64,000 nt of DNA. It comes from Amphiura filiformis (lineage: Eukaryota; Echinodermata; Ophiuroidea; Amphilepidida; Amphiuridae). The DNA lies in contig NC_092637.1 in NCBI RefSeq assembly GCF_039555335.1, forward strand, positions 46,455,613-46,519,612. The letters are read 5' to 3'. How positions within the stretch are numbered: position 1 is the stretch's first letter; every line of letters begins with the position of its first letter. Below are positions 30,520 through 43,063 of the stretch, in pieces. A program made the translations under genes and the position numbers. The notes under the pieces were generated by a model. It was given only the letters and a program-made list of their open reading frames with translations. It did no database searches and had not been told where the DNA came from.

Positions 30520-31028
30520 CGGCAACTTTTTCATGTCATCGTCGTTGGTTGATTTTCTTCATGGCTGTGATTATTTACTTTTATATCAAAATCATGAATA
30601 TGCATGATGTAACCGTGCTTGCTACCAGGAGGAACTATTTTGGTGGAGGGGTGGTTATCGTGTTATAGTAGTCGGATAAGAGAATATTAATTCATCTGAT
30701 TATATTTAATATTTTGTTTATAATTATTAGTTTTATTATGGTTATATTATTTGTTGTTTGTAGCGCATACGGGAAAGCAAGCGCAACTACGCGTTTATCG
30801 ATAGCGCATAAAATTGGTCATACCTGGAACTTGTGCGCGTATGCAAGCTTTAGTATTTTTCAGGTAGCGGTTAAACATTACCGTTTTATTCTGTACTTTT
30901 ATCGCTGATATCAACAGACAAATCACCGAGGTTTTTGTAAGGCTGAATGGCAATGGCTAACTGACATTCCTCATGAAATAATCATGTGAACTAGACGATA
31001 TTTAGCTTGTTTTCGTTGTTGAAAGGGA
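30520..31028. other. Spacer between the two copies of the receptor first exon
   Basis: AT-rich. Probably contains the receptor promoter if 30217-30472 is the used first exon, but no recognisable core promoter element was found. Confidence 0.35.
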
Positions 31029-31190
31029 TTCAATCATGTTTCACCGTCTAACAACTCGCGTCCAACAAGTCGCGTCCGGGGCGTCTGGGTGGTTTTACTT
31101 CACTCGGGCTGCCCTCGCGAAGTAAACCACGCAGACGACGCGGACGCATCGCCGTAAAACGGTGATGAACAACGGTGAAACATGATTGAA
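31029..31190. mobile_element. Small palindromic element truncating the second receptor first exon
   Basis: TTCAATCATGTTTCACCGT at 31029-31047 is perfectly complementary to 31172-31190. Inside, TCGCGTCCGGGGCGTC and GACGACGCGGACGC also pair loosely. It is GC-rich compared with its surroundings. Confidence 0.75.
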
Positions 31191-31370
31191 TTCCCAATAG
31201 TAGGGTGTGAAGATTCCACCAATAATATAATCCCCGTCTTTTTGATGAATTTCGCAAACACTTTGCGCAAAATTATTGTTTAAACTTTGCGTGGTCTGAA
31301 TTTGAGAGAAACTTGCGATTACAAGTTGTAACCACGTTATTGTCTCCATAACAAATTTGTGACGGTTCAT
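31191..31370 (-). pseudogene. Truncated duplicate of the receptor first exon
   Basis: From ATG at 31368-31370 it reads MNRHKFVMETITWLQLVIAS, then CEIHQKDGDYIIGGIFTPYY, closely matching 30298-30500. Homology stops abruptly at 31191, at the edge of the palindromic element, before the conserved Cys and helix. It could be a dead duplicate or an alternative 5' exon that can no longer supply the full domain start. Confidence 0.75.
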
Positions 31371-31397
31371 GTCTTGTCGTCACACCTGCGAGAAAGT

Positions 31398-31485
31398 ATG
31401 TGGGTGTGTGTGTGTGTGTGTGGGGGGTGTTGGGGTGGGGATGTGGTGGTGAGGGTTGGGCGGGTGTGGGGTGTGTGGGGGTAAT
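31398..31485 (+). repeat. GT/GGTG-rich low-complexity tract
   Basis: (TG)n followed by G-rich GTGGGG-type sequence. Confidence 0.85.
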
Positions 31486-32227
31486 ACCCTCTATTACCAT
31501 TCCTTGAGTATTCCAAACGGAACTTAACGACATATTCGCTACCGTATCCGTAATTCTTCTATCGGAAATGTATTAACAGGCAACACACATAGTCATGCTG
31601 GATCTGTCTCTCTCTCTAACATGTCTAAGGTCACATTGCATACACGTATGCAGGTGTGGTTCGTATGAGAGTATACCATCGAATGCGGTCAGCGGCAGCT
31701 TTCCACCTTTTCAATGAAATCACCCTCTAAGGAAAAGTTTGCATCTGTGTCATTTCGTCCTGCGTCTACAATCATGACTTTCGCTGGATCTGTAGAAATT
31801 CGTATATCTATATAATAATTTAAAGATTGAGATGTTTATAACGAACACGCGGGAGAAAGTCTTACTATATATTAATATTATTTTCTTTGTAAGAAACCAT
31901 TATAATGAATTATATTACCGCCACGACCCATTATTCAAAATCGCGCACTGTGATTTGTTGAAACGCACGTAAAAGACCATTCATACACTCCTATATCAAA
32001 GCAGCCAATCAGAAAAGCTGTTAGAAAGTACGAAACATGCATTGATTGTGTATATTGTGCACTCCGCGTACTACGCGCAGTGTTTCGCGCGCGTTCGCGT
32101 CGCGTAGGATTGATTCATTTTTCGGGCGGGTTGATGCATTTATATTTGGTTCTGTTTTCCAACATTTTTAGTGATTTTGTTATATAAAAAAAGTTTCTTC
32201 TCGTGTATGAAATAGAGTAATAAACTT

Positions 32228-32382
32228 GTATTACTTATTGCTCGAGAAATTAGACAAAATAATGCACTTGCGCTGATGTTGATGCGTCTAATGCACTCCC
32301 CTCTTCGGGGCTCGTGCATTAGACGCATCAACATCAGCGCGCGTGCATTATTTTGTCTAATTTCACTCCCAATAAGTAATAC
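32228..32382. mobile_element. Near-perfect 155-bp hairpin (foldback MITE)
   Basis: Arms of about 69 bp (32228-32296 and 32314-32382) pair almost throughout, for example AATTAGACAAAATAATGCAC with its complement and GCGTCTAATGCAC with GTGCATTAGACGC. The loop itself contains CCCCTCTTCGGGG. High arm identity suggests recent origin or strong conversion. Confidence 0.85.
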
Positions 32383-35300
32383 GCGCTCATTAACCTATAA
32401 ATAATGAACAATAAAGTGGCCAGGACAACTTCATAATAATTCGTCTCTCATAATACAGTGCACAGCAAAACGCAAAGCAGTATAGCGCCATTATACATTC
32501 TCCGCTTTGACTGCGCGTTGGCGCTCCACCTTGAGGTAAACAGCTTCAAATATTTGGGCAAAAAAGTAATATTTTCTCTTTAAAGGTCCGTGACCCGATC
32601 GACAGTATCATCCCCCCGATTTTTCTCATTTTTTTTTCTAGGGTCTGTGGTTTTTGGTATCATTTAATAAATTAAATTTTTCTCATTACCATCCTGAAAT
32701 TTGACGATCCAATTTGATGTATTTTCGGAGAAATCAAGAAACAAACAGGCTATACTTAGGTATGTCACAGTGGCTGCACAATAATTCTGCTGCACTGTGC
32801 ATGCAAGCATAAGAATTGAAAAGGGCGCGCTTCAAATTTGGCCAATTTTAGAAAACATCCATGTCATTAAATGAATTTCTTCATATGCTTCATTTATCCA
32901 AATTGTTTAAATTTATAATATATGGTGTGTGAAGCCTTTCCGAGGCTAACATCGGGTCCTCAAAAATTAAAAATTGTTTTGTTTAAGAGCTACTGACTGT
33001 TTTTATGGATTTTTGAAGATCGCTCATAAATCAGTAAATATAGGCCTATTGAAGTAAAGGAACTACCACCATTTAGCTGAAATACTAATCTTTCTTAGCA
33101 TGTAAATTAATTCCGTCGACAACGAATGAAACACTTCTCTAAAACTAGTTGAAGCAAAACATTAATCAATGATATTTTTAGGGAGTAATTTGCCAAACCA
33201 CAATAGCACTAAGCCATTGTGTGTGTTCAAGGCCATACTATTTTTTATATACGCGGTACAGTAAAATGGCTATTGCTTTTACTGATTGTCCTCCCATGTT
33301 AATCCAAATGACAAAATGTTAATTTAAAGTCTCATTGCAACTGAATTTTAATTTTTACTTTTCGGACTTGGCTTTGAGTAATGGTGACACATACCATGTT
33401 TACAGTAAAAATTAAGATTATATTCCAGACATCGTCAAAATGTCAAACTTTTATTTTTTTGTATTGTTTTTAAATAATTAACTGCAGTTCATTTATTCAA
33501 CCTCATAACAGGATCATACTTAAAAAATTTATGATGAATCAACAGACGTTCATTAAATATTGAAAAAAAACCTAAAATTACTCATGCCTAATTTGCATAA
33601 TAAAATCATAAATACATAATTAGCTGTTATTACCTAATTTGCATAATTAATTACTTTTTGTGTATTTTTGTTATCAATTGAAAGAACTTTGCATACATAT
33701 GTGTGCAAAAAACCCCGCACCTTTATATCATGTACGGTTTTCTATTGGCATCAATTTTGCATATTAATTAGCTGAACTTAGTCATTTTTTGAGATTTAAT
33801 TTGTCTGCAGATTGGCCGAAATTGCTAAAATAGTATATTTGGTTAATTTATTATAATTATTCAATGGTAGATTTTTAAATTTTGTTTTCTGTAACGAAGT
33901 CAGGAAAGATAGGCATTTAACATGTGATATTTATATTAATGCTGCTTTTTCAAGCAAGCGTCCAAATATACCTTCAAAATCTCGAAATGTGCCAATTTTG
34001 TCATTACAGCCATTTGTGGCAGGATTTCATTCCATCTACGAGCATCTTTAAATTGACACTACGTGACAATGCATTGACCGATTTCAATTCTGTTTTTTGA
34101 TTTTTGGTGCTCTAATAAAGCTCAATAATGTAGGAACATTAAATAACGTGTTTCTGCTGCGATTATTTTTGAGGTGATATGCCTACTATACTGGTAACCA
34201 CCTTCGACATTCTGGGTAGGAAAAATGATTCCGTGAATAAGAGCCGTTTTACTCCCATGCCAATTCGCACGAACGGAAATAGGTCCGAATCAATGAGGGC
34301 GCTATATAACAAAAATAAAGAAAAACATAAGGGATGAAATAAATACAAAACAAGACCTTATCTTGTAAAGTATGATATGAGGAATATGAAAAAAAATATG
34401 AGAAAAAATGTCCCCCACTATAAAATTAATTAATTAATTAATTAAAAATATTATAAAAATCCCATTTTTTCATTAAAACAGTTCCTAAAATAAAAGATAA
34501 GTGTAAAATGTACGTGATGATAATATACAAAATTAAAAGGAAATGTATCAGGGTCAAATTAAAATAAAAAGAATGAGATAGTTTGTCACAAGAATGATGA
34601 GCATAGTGGTATGGCGAAGCACTCGACGGGAGTGTTGTTTCTGGATGCCGGACCATAATGCAATTCAACCGTACCAACGTATTGGCTTACTAATTGTGCT
34701 AATTATTCACTTTTACGCTGAAAATGTTCTCGTTTTCTCACATAGATGCATAAAGGGGACAATATTTAAAATTGTACGTAAGTTTGAAGACAATCCATAT
34801 CCTAAACTGATCGGGTTACCCCCCTTTAAATCGCACTATTTGTGGTAATTAAACAGAAAAAAAGGAGCAGAATTATCCTTAACACGACAGTAAAAACATT
34901 AAAAAAATGGATTGGCCTTATCATTTTACTGCATCGGACACATTATTTGGGTGTAAAGGATAATACATTATATTTACCCTCACAACAGCGAGCTATGAAC
35001 ATTTGATATTGATGCGCGCGGTTTATATACGTACGTGCTTATTGTCCATTGAAATGCATGTGAGATCGGCCGTATTAAAAAGATTGCCATGTGCCTTTTT
35101 GATACAAACGTACGCTGTGTATGCACGCGGTGCATGCACGGAAATTGCCATTTTGCACTGCTTCACGTCGGTTTATGCAACGTGACTAATATTCCCAACG
35201 AAAATATATAATTTTAAAAATAAAGTAATGATTGATATAATGCATGTAGTGGTCCTAAATCTATCGAACTATTTTTTTTTGCAATAATAATATTGGGAAT

Positions 35301-35488
35301 CACTGAAAAACTATTCATTTTAAGCGGTATGTTAAGCATGTTTTAAAATCAAACGAAATCGGTATTTCAGAAACCATCAGAGCCATCGTTAAAATCTTGT
35401 CTACCGCCATCCCTTTTACCAGGTTTTGATTACAATCATTTCAGTCACAAGAGGGTCCGATACCGTATCGGAAATAATTGGTTAAGTG
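32383..35488. other. Intergenic, no gene recognised
   Basis: AT-rich DNA. A (TTAA)n run lies at 34427-34445. Open stretches of 60-85 codons exist on both strands but none resembles a known family. Confidence 0.5.
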
Positions 35489-35490
35489 TA

Positions 35491-35944
35491 CAGTATGCCA
35501 AAGAATTAAGGTACCAGCAATGTTCACCATATATCCTACACAAAGACATATATGGCATAATTGGAACCAGTAGTCAATAGCTGCATCTTTTAGCTCGAAT
35601 TTAAGACCTCATTTGTTGAATTTGTTCAAGAAATAAAGACACGACGATCCAAAACCCCAAGGAATATGCCAATTTAAAAGTTGCAGTTTGCTCCATATCA
35701 TGCCATATTGATTTGTACACAAAGCGTTCGCGAACAAGAGAACTAATGCCATACTTCCATTGATTAGCACGTAAAAAATAGCGTCGTGCTTTCTTTGATT
35801 AGAATATAAAAGTAAAACATTTGATTTCGTTTCTTCATTAGGTTTTAGATCACCGTTTAATTCTCAACCAATTTCAACAAATAAGGTCTTAAATGAGAGC
35901 TGCAGGGGTGAACACTACGGGTACCTTAATTTTTTGGCTTACTG
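35491..35944. mobile_element. Palindromic MITE, CAGTRWGCCAAAGAATTAAG family, copy 2
   Basis: Starts CAGTATGCCAAAGAATTAAG and ends AATTTTTTGGCTTACTG, flanked by TA at 35489-35490 and 35945-35946. The interior (ACCAGTAGTCAATAGCTGCA, TTTAGCTCGAATTTAAGACC) matches 16781-17303. Confidence 0.88.
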
Positions 35945-35946
35945 TA

Positions 35947-38134
35947 GATACAGCCAATGCGATACAAACGCACGTCTAAACGTGTGTATTAAACGCACCT
36001 TTCTCTGTGCATTGTAAACAGTAGTCAGGTTAGTCATTGAGACTTCTGTGGCTCTGTCGTAACATCTGGTGAATATGAATAGATGGTTCCAGGCAGGGTT
36101 CGAAATAAGGCGCGTTGTTGCGTCAAATACCCGTGATAGTAGGCGTGGACCCGCAAATTTCCTACGGTACGGCTCCGCGTTACCCGTAAAAATTGAACTA
36201 GGCAAAAGAGCAGAACTTTTTGTTGTTCCACTGGAAAATATTGTTCACATAATACGTCCGGCTTCCTGAGTACACTTTCATTTTAGTTTCCCATCAATTT
36301 TTCAACCCGGGTTTTCAATTTTTTACAATGTACATGCCGTGATCGCCGTAACTAATTCTCTCTATTGATACCCTTGGATTGTTTTTTCTTATTTGGAGGC
36401 TTGGTTCCAGGTAAACAAAATAATTATCTGTTAAAGCCCTAATGTACGATTTCGTTCAAATTCTAAATTTGTTATTCTGCACTCGTACTCAAGACGCTGA
36501 AAAAATACTAGTAATAATAATCTTTGATGGCCGCAGAATGGAATAACCCACGGGGTACTCAACCGTGTAGTATTTTACAACTTCAGTGGCGTATCAGGGT
36601 CAGTTGTCCAAGGGGGCAAAGACAAAAAAAATCTGGTGGGCATTATTTTGGTCCTGTGTTAACATTTTTTTACCTTGCAGGCCAATATTTAGATTTACAC
36701 CATTTTTGGTAAGATAAGGGTTAAATTGTGTGTTTACCCGGCTAGCTTTTAATTTTAAGTGGGGTTATGGGTTTGAAAATTTTAGGGGGTTGGTTTTAGG
36801 GTGTTGACATTTGGGGGGGGGGGGGGGTTGGGGATGATATTTTCTTTTGGGCGGTTGAGTTAAGAAATCAACTCATTTAAAGGGGTTCAACCAACCACCA
36901 CCCCCGCAAAGACAACAATGGTACTCAGTACAAATGACCATACGTCATAAAGAGCCGCAAAAATGGGTCTCATTTGGGGTCTCTTGGTGAAAAAAAAAAT
37001 ATCACAAATTTCACCTAACTGGGCATTTTTATGAGATTTTGTAACAATGCCGAGAAAATTGTTTTAAATTTGGCCAAAATATCTGACTATCGTGGGCATA
37101 GTACATCCTGACTATCACGCCCTCTGTGATGATAAGCTGGATTCGCGGTTGTTTGATGTGATCATTTATTATTTTTTTCTAACTAATAGTTTTCAATTCT
37201 AGGCCTAGACAATATGAACAGCTTTCATGCTAATATACATATTTTTAAAAACTATTTTAACATTTTCATTTTTTTCATCTTTTTCTGCCTTTTTTCTGTA
37301 ATTATTATTCTATATATTGTATAGTTGTGTGTAAATTGAGGGCGCTTTTTACATATATTTTAAGTTTACTTTCACCCAATAATTTCATTTCAGGATGAAA
37401 TAATTTTAGAATTTATTTTTTGCTATTTGTTACTCATTTTTAATGCAATTATACAAGTATCTACCACTTCTAAATATGCAAACAAGATTGAAGATAAATA
37501 GCGCCATCAGTGTAATAACTTTGCTTTAAAATGAATACAGTTCTACGTACCATCAACAACCGTGGATTGCTTTATCCGGATGGTAAGCCCCATGGGAATT
37601 TGGGTGTACTATAGCTTTTGTGATAGTGTATCATTTTTCATACATGCAACCAGGGGAATTGGCAATGGAGGAAACAGCAGGACAATGGGGCATGTAAATC
37701 CCCGTGTATGGGGAAATCATACTTAAAAATAAGTACTTTCCAGGACCAGTCGGATCGAGACAGTACAATCTACCGTTATCAGGTTAAAATAAAATATTAT
37801 TATGATAAGAAAAAGAATATATTTTTTTTGTATGACGAATAAAAAAATGTAAAGAATTTATTTCTGTGATTATATCCAGCCACGTGGAGGGAATATTTAT
37901 TTGGCACAAAACGTGCAATATTCACACAAGTCTTGAATCGTGTGGACATCCTGAAAAAGATATGTTTGAAAACATGCTCCCCCCAGATGAAAATGTTTAT
38001 AGATTTGGAATAGTGTAGTAAAATGTAATTGTTACAAATATAAGGAATATTGTAAACAAATAAAATAACGGGACTTTGACTCTATAGTGAAATTTTGTAT
38101 ATTTGGATGGTAGGTCTACTATAATGCTGCTATC
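35947..38134. other. Intergenic, no gene recognised
   Basis: Holds the CAGGGTTCGAAATAAGGC motif at 36099, seen in many animal repeats, and a G run at 36808-36828. 36600-36900 is G/T-rich. No supported gene. Confidence 0.45.
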
Positions 38135-38430
38135 TACTGGAAGCACGGTGACCTAATGGTTAGGGCGCGAGTATCGTATTCGAAAGGTTGCGTGTGTTGC
38201 GTCTTTGAGCAAGACAGCATAAATTCAAATTGCTTCACACCACCCAGGTGTAAAACGGGGAGCTGCTGGGGGTACTTACAATCTAATGCACATCAGTTGC
38301 GTGTTTGGTGAAGCGGAAATGATTCTGATTTATCTAATGGCAGCTATATAATTGTTGACGAGTGCTGATACTTAAATGAAGCGCACGTTAAATCACCAAC
38401 ATTTTTACAAATGTTATACGTCACAGGGAA
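38135..38430 (+). mobile_element. tRNA-derived SINE-like element
   Basis: Head GCACGGTGACCTAATGGTTA (A-box type) with a decayed B-box region. The body is TTGAGCAAGACAGCATAAAT, TTGCTTCACACCACCCAGGT and GTAAAACGGGGAGCTG, ending near GAAGCGCACGTTAAATCACC. Order and motifs match the common tRNA-head SINE of marine invertebrates. Confidence 0.65.
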
Positions 38431-38504
38431 TAAATATTGATAGATATATTGATTGACTATTGATTGATTGATATATGATCTATTGATTTGTCGATTTGTT
38501 AGAT

Positions 38505-38629
38505 CATTCATTCATTCATTCATTTCATTCATTTCATTCATTTCATTCATTTCATTCATTTCATTCATTCATTCATTCATTCATTCATTCATTCAATCAT
38601 TCATTCATTCATTCATTCATTCATTCATT
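38505..38629 (+). repeat. (ATTC)n microsatellite
   Basis: About 125 bp of TTCA units with a block of ATTTC-type interruptions near 38523-38562. Open frames over it are compositional artefacts. Confidence 0.95.
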
Positions 38630-39223
38630 TGTGTTTTGTCTATTAGCATTTTGTTATCAGACATTCTTAAATGTAGAAAGCTCCGCTATGAGCGGTTATT
38701 CTAATTGAAGATGATCACCCCCTCCCAATTCCTTTGTTCCCCCTCCCAGAATAAATAATGTTGACACCATCTGCATTTCGGGTGATATTATATACCTCTT
38801 ATTATATACCTTTTCCTGAAGTGTTTGCCATTCAAAATTCTCATACTTTTTAGCTCATACTTTAGACCAACAATTTACCAGTTATGAGATTTTCATAGTT
38901 TCAGGGTTAAGAGCAACCAGTACACGAAAACTTTTCGTCGAGGACGCATACGAGACGCTCCACACGCAGAATACGCTCTTTTTTGCGAAATATTATTTAC
39001 ATTCACAATCTCATCAATGATTTTGTCCTCTATCTTTGGATCGAATTTCTTACTCGCCAACTTTACTCCTCGAAAGATGAAAAGTGGGTTACTGATTAAC
39101 AATACTCTATTCTAGTAACTTACCCTGGTTCAGAAGTGACACAATGCGAGATACGCGCCAACTTATTGTACAAAAAGCTTGCTCTGACGTCACGTGGATT
39201 TGGGGCACTCAGCGGAAAATGTT

Positions 39224-40272
39224 TAATCCTAGAACTACGGAGGAAAGGAATTGTACCAACCCCCTAAGATTTTGCATACGTCATAAAAACGCACTCGTTT
39301 GCGCCCAAATGATATAGGCTACTCGTAGATCCATCATTTGCGGCCATCAAAGATGAGCAGGAGGGGGGGTGAGGCCAACATTGGTTTCTACAGTAAAATC
39401 AATTATTTCTCTCGTGTAAAATTATTCCAAGAACTACTGACTTTCTACTTATTAGTTAGGTTGAAATAGTCATTTACTTTTTTTATTCAGGAGAAAATTC
39501 GGTAAACATTATTAAAATCTTAAAATGTTGTTGTAGTGTTTTCTTCATATTAACACTAGAATTAATGTAGATTCAGAGCAAGGCTAAATATAAAAAAATT
39601 CAGTTTGCAACTAAATTTCAATTGCCTGGTAGCATAATGCCACAGTACACAATACATAAAGTGTATAGCAAACATAAGAATTTTTTTTAAATTGCCAACT
39701 ACTCACTGGCTGTTGAATATACTGCTGTCACCCTCATTTTGCCCTTTTTACAAATTAGATTTTTTATTGACTTTGGGATATTTTATCTCGAATTTTCTTT
39801 CACAATTATGTTACAAATTCCAATAACTCTCTCATGACACAAGTTTTTAAGGAAATATTTCAGATAAATACTTTATAGTACTTTGTTGAAAATAGTTAAA
39901 TCACCATTGACTTGATGTGCAAAATTAAAATGCTCGATAGGGACCTCTAAAATTTGTTCAAAACGCATAATTTTTTTCATGAGAAAATTCGGTGAAAATG
40001 GCATTTTTGTAGATTTTTTTAGCCGAAAACCAATTTTGCCTATACTTTAGTACATGTCCAAAATTACATTGGCGCCCTCACATTATGACGTCATAGCGAC
40101 ATTATGTGGGGAACGTTCGTACTTATTTTGGTATCACTGGATAGAGGAGACTCATAGCTATACATTAGTACCACATATATCTGTATACATGTATATGACG
40201 TTTGCAATTGAAAATTTAAGGGTGGGGTCGCAACAACCCCTCTCTTCGTATGGCTCCGTAGTTCTAGGGTTA
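39224..40272. mobile_element. 1.05-kb TIR element with CCTAGAACTACGGAG ends
   Basis: TAATCCTAGAACTACGGAG at 39224-39242 pairs with the complement ending at 40272 with one mismatch. GC-rich subterminal sequence follows on both sides (ACCAACCCCC; GGGGTCGCAACAACCCC). No transposase frame seen. Confidence 0.7.
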
Positions 40273-40592
40273 GACGTTTTAAAACCCTTTTCTTTACCTT
40301 TATGTCGGGTGTTATTTAGACTTTAAAACATGTATGATTAACTGTCACTCAGCTTCAGGAGGTATTTTGGGTACAGGGCGTTAGTCCGACATGCCGCTAG
40401 TCCGACACGTCGCTAGTTCGAATACGAAATGCACTGCACCAGTCCGATACGCCGCTAGTCAGAAACTGGAGAAAGCTGCGCTAGTCCGAAATTCGAATCA
40501 GCGCAGAATTTTGCAGTGATGCCAAAGCGCAGGCCTTGTCGTTTCAACGTTGGGACTTCTTTTACATTTACAACGTGTTTTTGGTAGACAGA

Positions 40593-40899
40593 ATACGCTG
40601 GCGAAGTTACGTAATTAATCGGATTAATTACCATAGCAATAGGTGAAAACAATTTTGAACATATCGCGCTGCACTACAAGCAAGTTACACTCATCACCTG
40701 TGTATGTCTGCAATCATAGATTGAATACAATACTGGTCTTTTCAAAGATACTAATCTTACAGGTGCAAGTAATCAGCATGATATGGTTCAATGAAGAGGT
40801 ACCGTGTGAACGTATCCGTGCAGCGCGGTATATTCAAAAATTGTTTTCACCTATTGCTATGGTAGTTAATCCGATTATTACGTAACTTCGCCAGCGTAT
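40593..40899. mobile_element. Palindromic element with ATACGCTGGCGAAGTTACG ends
   Basis: ATACGCTGGCGAAGTTACGT at 40593 and its complement ending at 40899 continue to pair through TTACCATAGCAATAGGTG and GAAAACAATTTTGAA for about 70 bp. Confidence 0.85.
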
Positions 40900-43063
40900 G
40901 GACCTAAACTGTGCAAATCAAAAAAACCAAATAAACACTATCTTGCTCAAAAGGGTGCTGACTCTTGTTAAAGATGTTCCTTGTAAGCACATGAGACAGC
41001 TTACACTCCATACCCTTTGCACTGAGATTTCGCGGCTTGCTCTTTGTTATGATAATAACTTTCCATATTTTACGTTTCTAAACAGGTGAATAGGCATGAA
41101 AAGATTCGCACGACTATAATATAATTACTTAATATCACATTAGTGTGCTCATAAAATGTAATGTCGCATTTAAGGCATGTGCACTTAATGGGAAATATCT
41201 GATTTGCTTCGCATATTAATACATAATGTATTGTTCACACAATGTTGCTATCACCATGTGTTGATAATATCTATAATGTACTTTTTTTAAAAATAACTTA
41301 ACTTGGGGATTCATTTGAAAAAAATCCAAATTCTAAGGGGCATATCTCTCTTCACACACACCCCTTCTACTACGTCGGGCAAGCCTACATCCCAAATCTT
41401 ATGGCTACGGGTTTGGTAAAGCCCCCTGGGTACAATGTTTCTTGACAAGCCTGCTTGACAATAAATGTGGTACAGGGTGTCCCAATAAAAACAGAACCCT
41501 CATTGCGCCCTATTTTTCTCCTATTTTGGAAAAGTTGATCAAATATATTTTGGTATGTAAAGAAACTTAAATCGTTAGTTTTAATAAGCCAAAACAATTA
41601 TTTCAATCGGCTCGCAATTTTTGAAGATATGCCCTCTTTCAGAAATGTACCCGGTTTCACTCTGTCCACGGATGAGGTTTGGCTACATCAAAGATTAAAA
41701 CGAAACATACGGTTAATGATATAGATAGATGACAGCATTAGGCTTTGGAACGTATTCACTATGAGCGAGAATTGCCAGCTAGCCTCCAACATCTTCGCAA
41801 CAATACTACAGCTGCATTTGCAAGTATACGGCGTACAAGGGGGGGGGGACGCAATGCAATTGATGCAAAGGGATGAAATCTGTATTTGTCAAGGAGGCAA
41901 CCAGGTAGAGGGCAAAGCAGCATACTAAACTCACTTAAGAAGAACCCAAGGACATACCAAACAGCCTTTTTCAGGCTACCTTTTATCCCCCAAAGAGAAA
42001 ATGACACTGTAAAACAAGCAAGAAACAACAGAGTAAGGAAGTAAGAAACGTAATAAAACAAAGAGGTATAAATAACCAAGAAAAAAAAGTTTAATTGCGA
42101 TTTTTTCCGTTTCGCATAAATGGACTTGACTTGACCTCCGGTAAATATTCATCGATGAAAGGCACAAATTCGAGAGGGTCTAATTTTTGTTACGTTATGC
42201 GCTTTTGAGGTTACGCTTTTGAAAAAGTTCTTTTATTAGGATTTTGTTTCTTGTATGGATGGACTTGTTAATATTTATCGAAGAAAGAAAGAAAGAATTA
42301 AAAGTGTCTAATTTTGTTTTGTTTTGTTTTATGCGTTTTAAAGGTTACACTGTCGGGAAAGATCTTTTATCCGGTTTTTTTTCGCATAAATGGACTTGAC
42401 TTGACCCCCGATTAATATTTATTGAAGAAAGCAAAAATTCGAGAGGGTCTAATAATTATTTTTTGTTACGTTATGCATTTTGGTTACACTGTCGGTCTTT
42501 TATCCGGATGTTGTCGCATAAATGGACTTGGCAGGACCTGCGGCAAAGATTTATCGAAAAAAGAACAATTCTAAGGGGTATAATATTTTTGTATGCGTTT
42601 TGGAGGTTACACTGTCGGAGAAGTTCCTTTATCCGGATGTTTTCGGATAAATGGACTTGACATTACCTTCGGTTGATATTTAAATTTAAAATTCAAAAGG
42701 GTCTAATTTTTGATACGTTATGCGTTGTATATGTTATATTACATTGTCGAAAAAGTTCTTTTAGCCGGATTTATTTCACCTAAATGGACTGGTCTTGACC
42801 TCCGGTTAATATTCATCGAAAAAAGGCGCAAATTCGAGAGGGTCTAATTTTTTGTTACGTTATGCGTTTTGGAAGTTACACTGTCGGAAAAGTTCTTTTT
42901 TTGCATAAATGGACTTTACTTTACCTCCGGTTAATATTTTTTGAAGAATGAAAAAATCAAAAGGGTTTAATTTTTGTTACGTTGTGCGTTTTATAGGTTA
43001 TACTGTTGGAAAAGTTCTTTTATTCGGATTTCTCGCATAAATGGATTCGCATAAATGGACTTG

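Noticed and set aside
37531-37697. Possible two-exon mini gene (ATG, donor GGTAAGC, acceptor CAACCAG, stop TAA; about 31 residues)
   Set aside because: Splice signals and phase fit, but the peptide is tiny, the intron only about 70 bases, and no homology is apparent. Chance cannot be excluded.
38468-38708. Phe/Ile/His/Ser repeat proteins over the ATTC microsatellite
   Set aside because: Simple-repeat artefact in three frames.
40378-40500. CRISPR-like array of short repeats and spacers
   Set aside because: Units are degenerate, contiguous and occur in inverted orientation elsewhere; the sequence is clearly eukaryotic.
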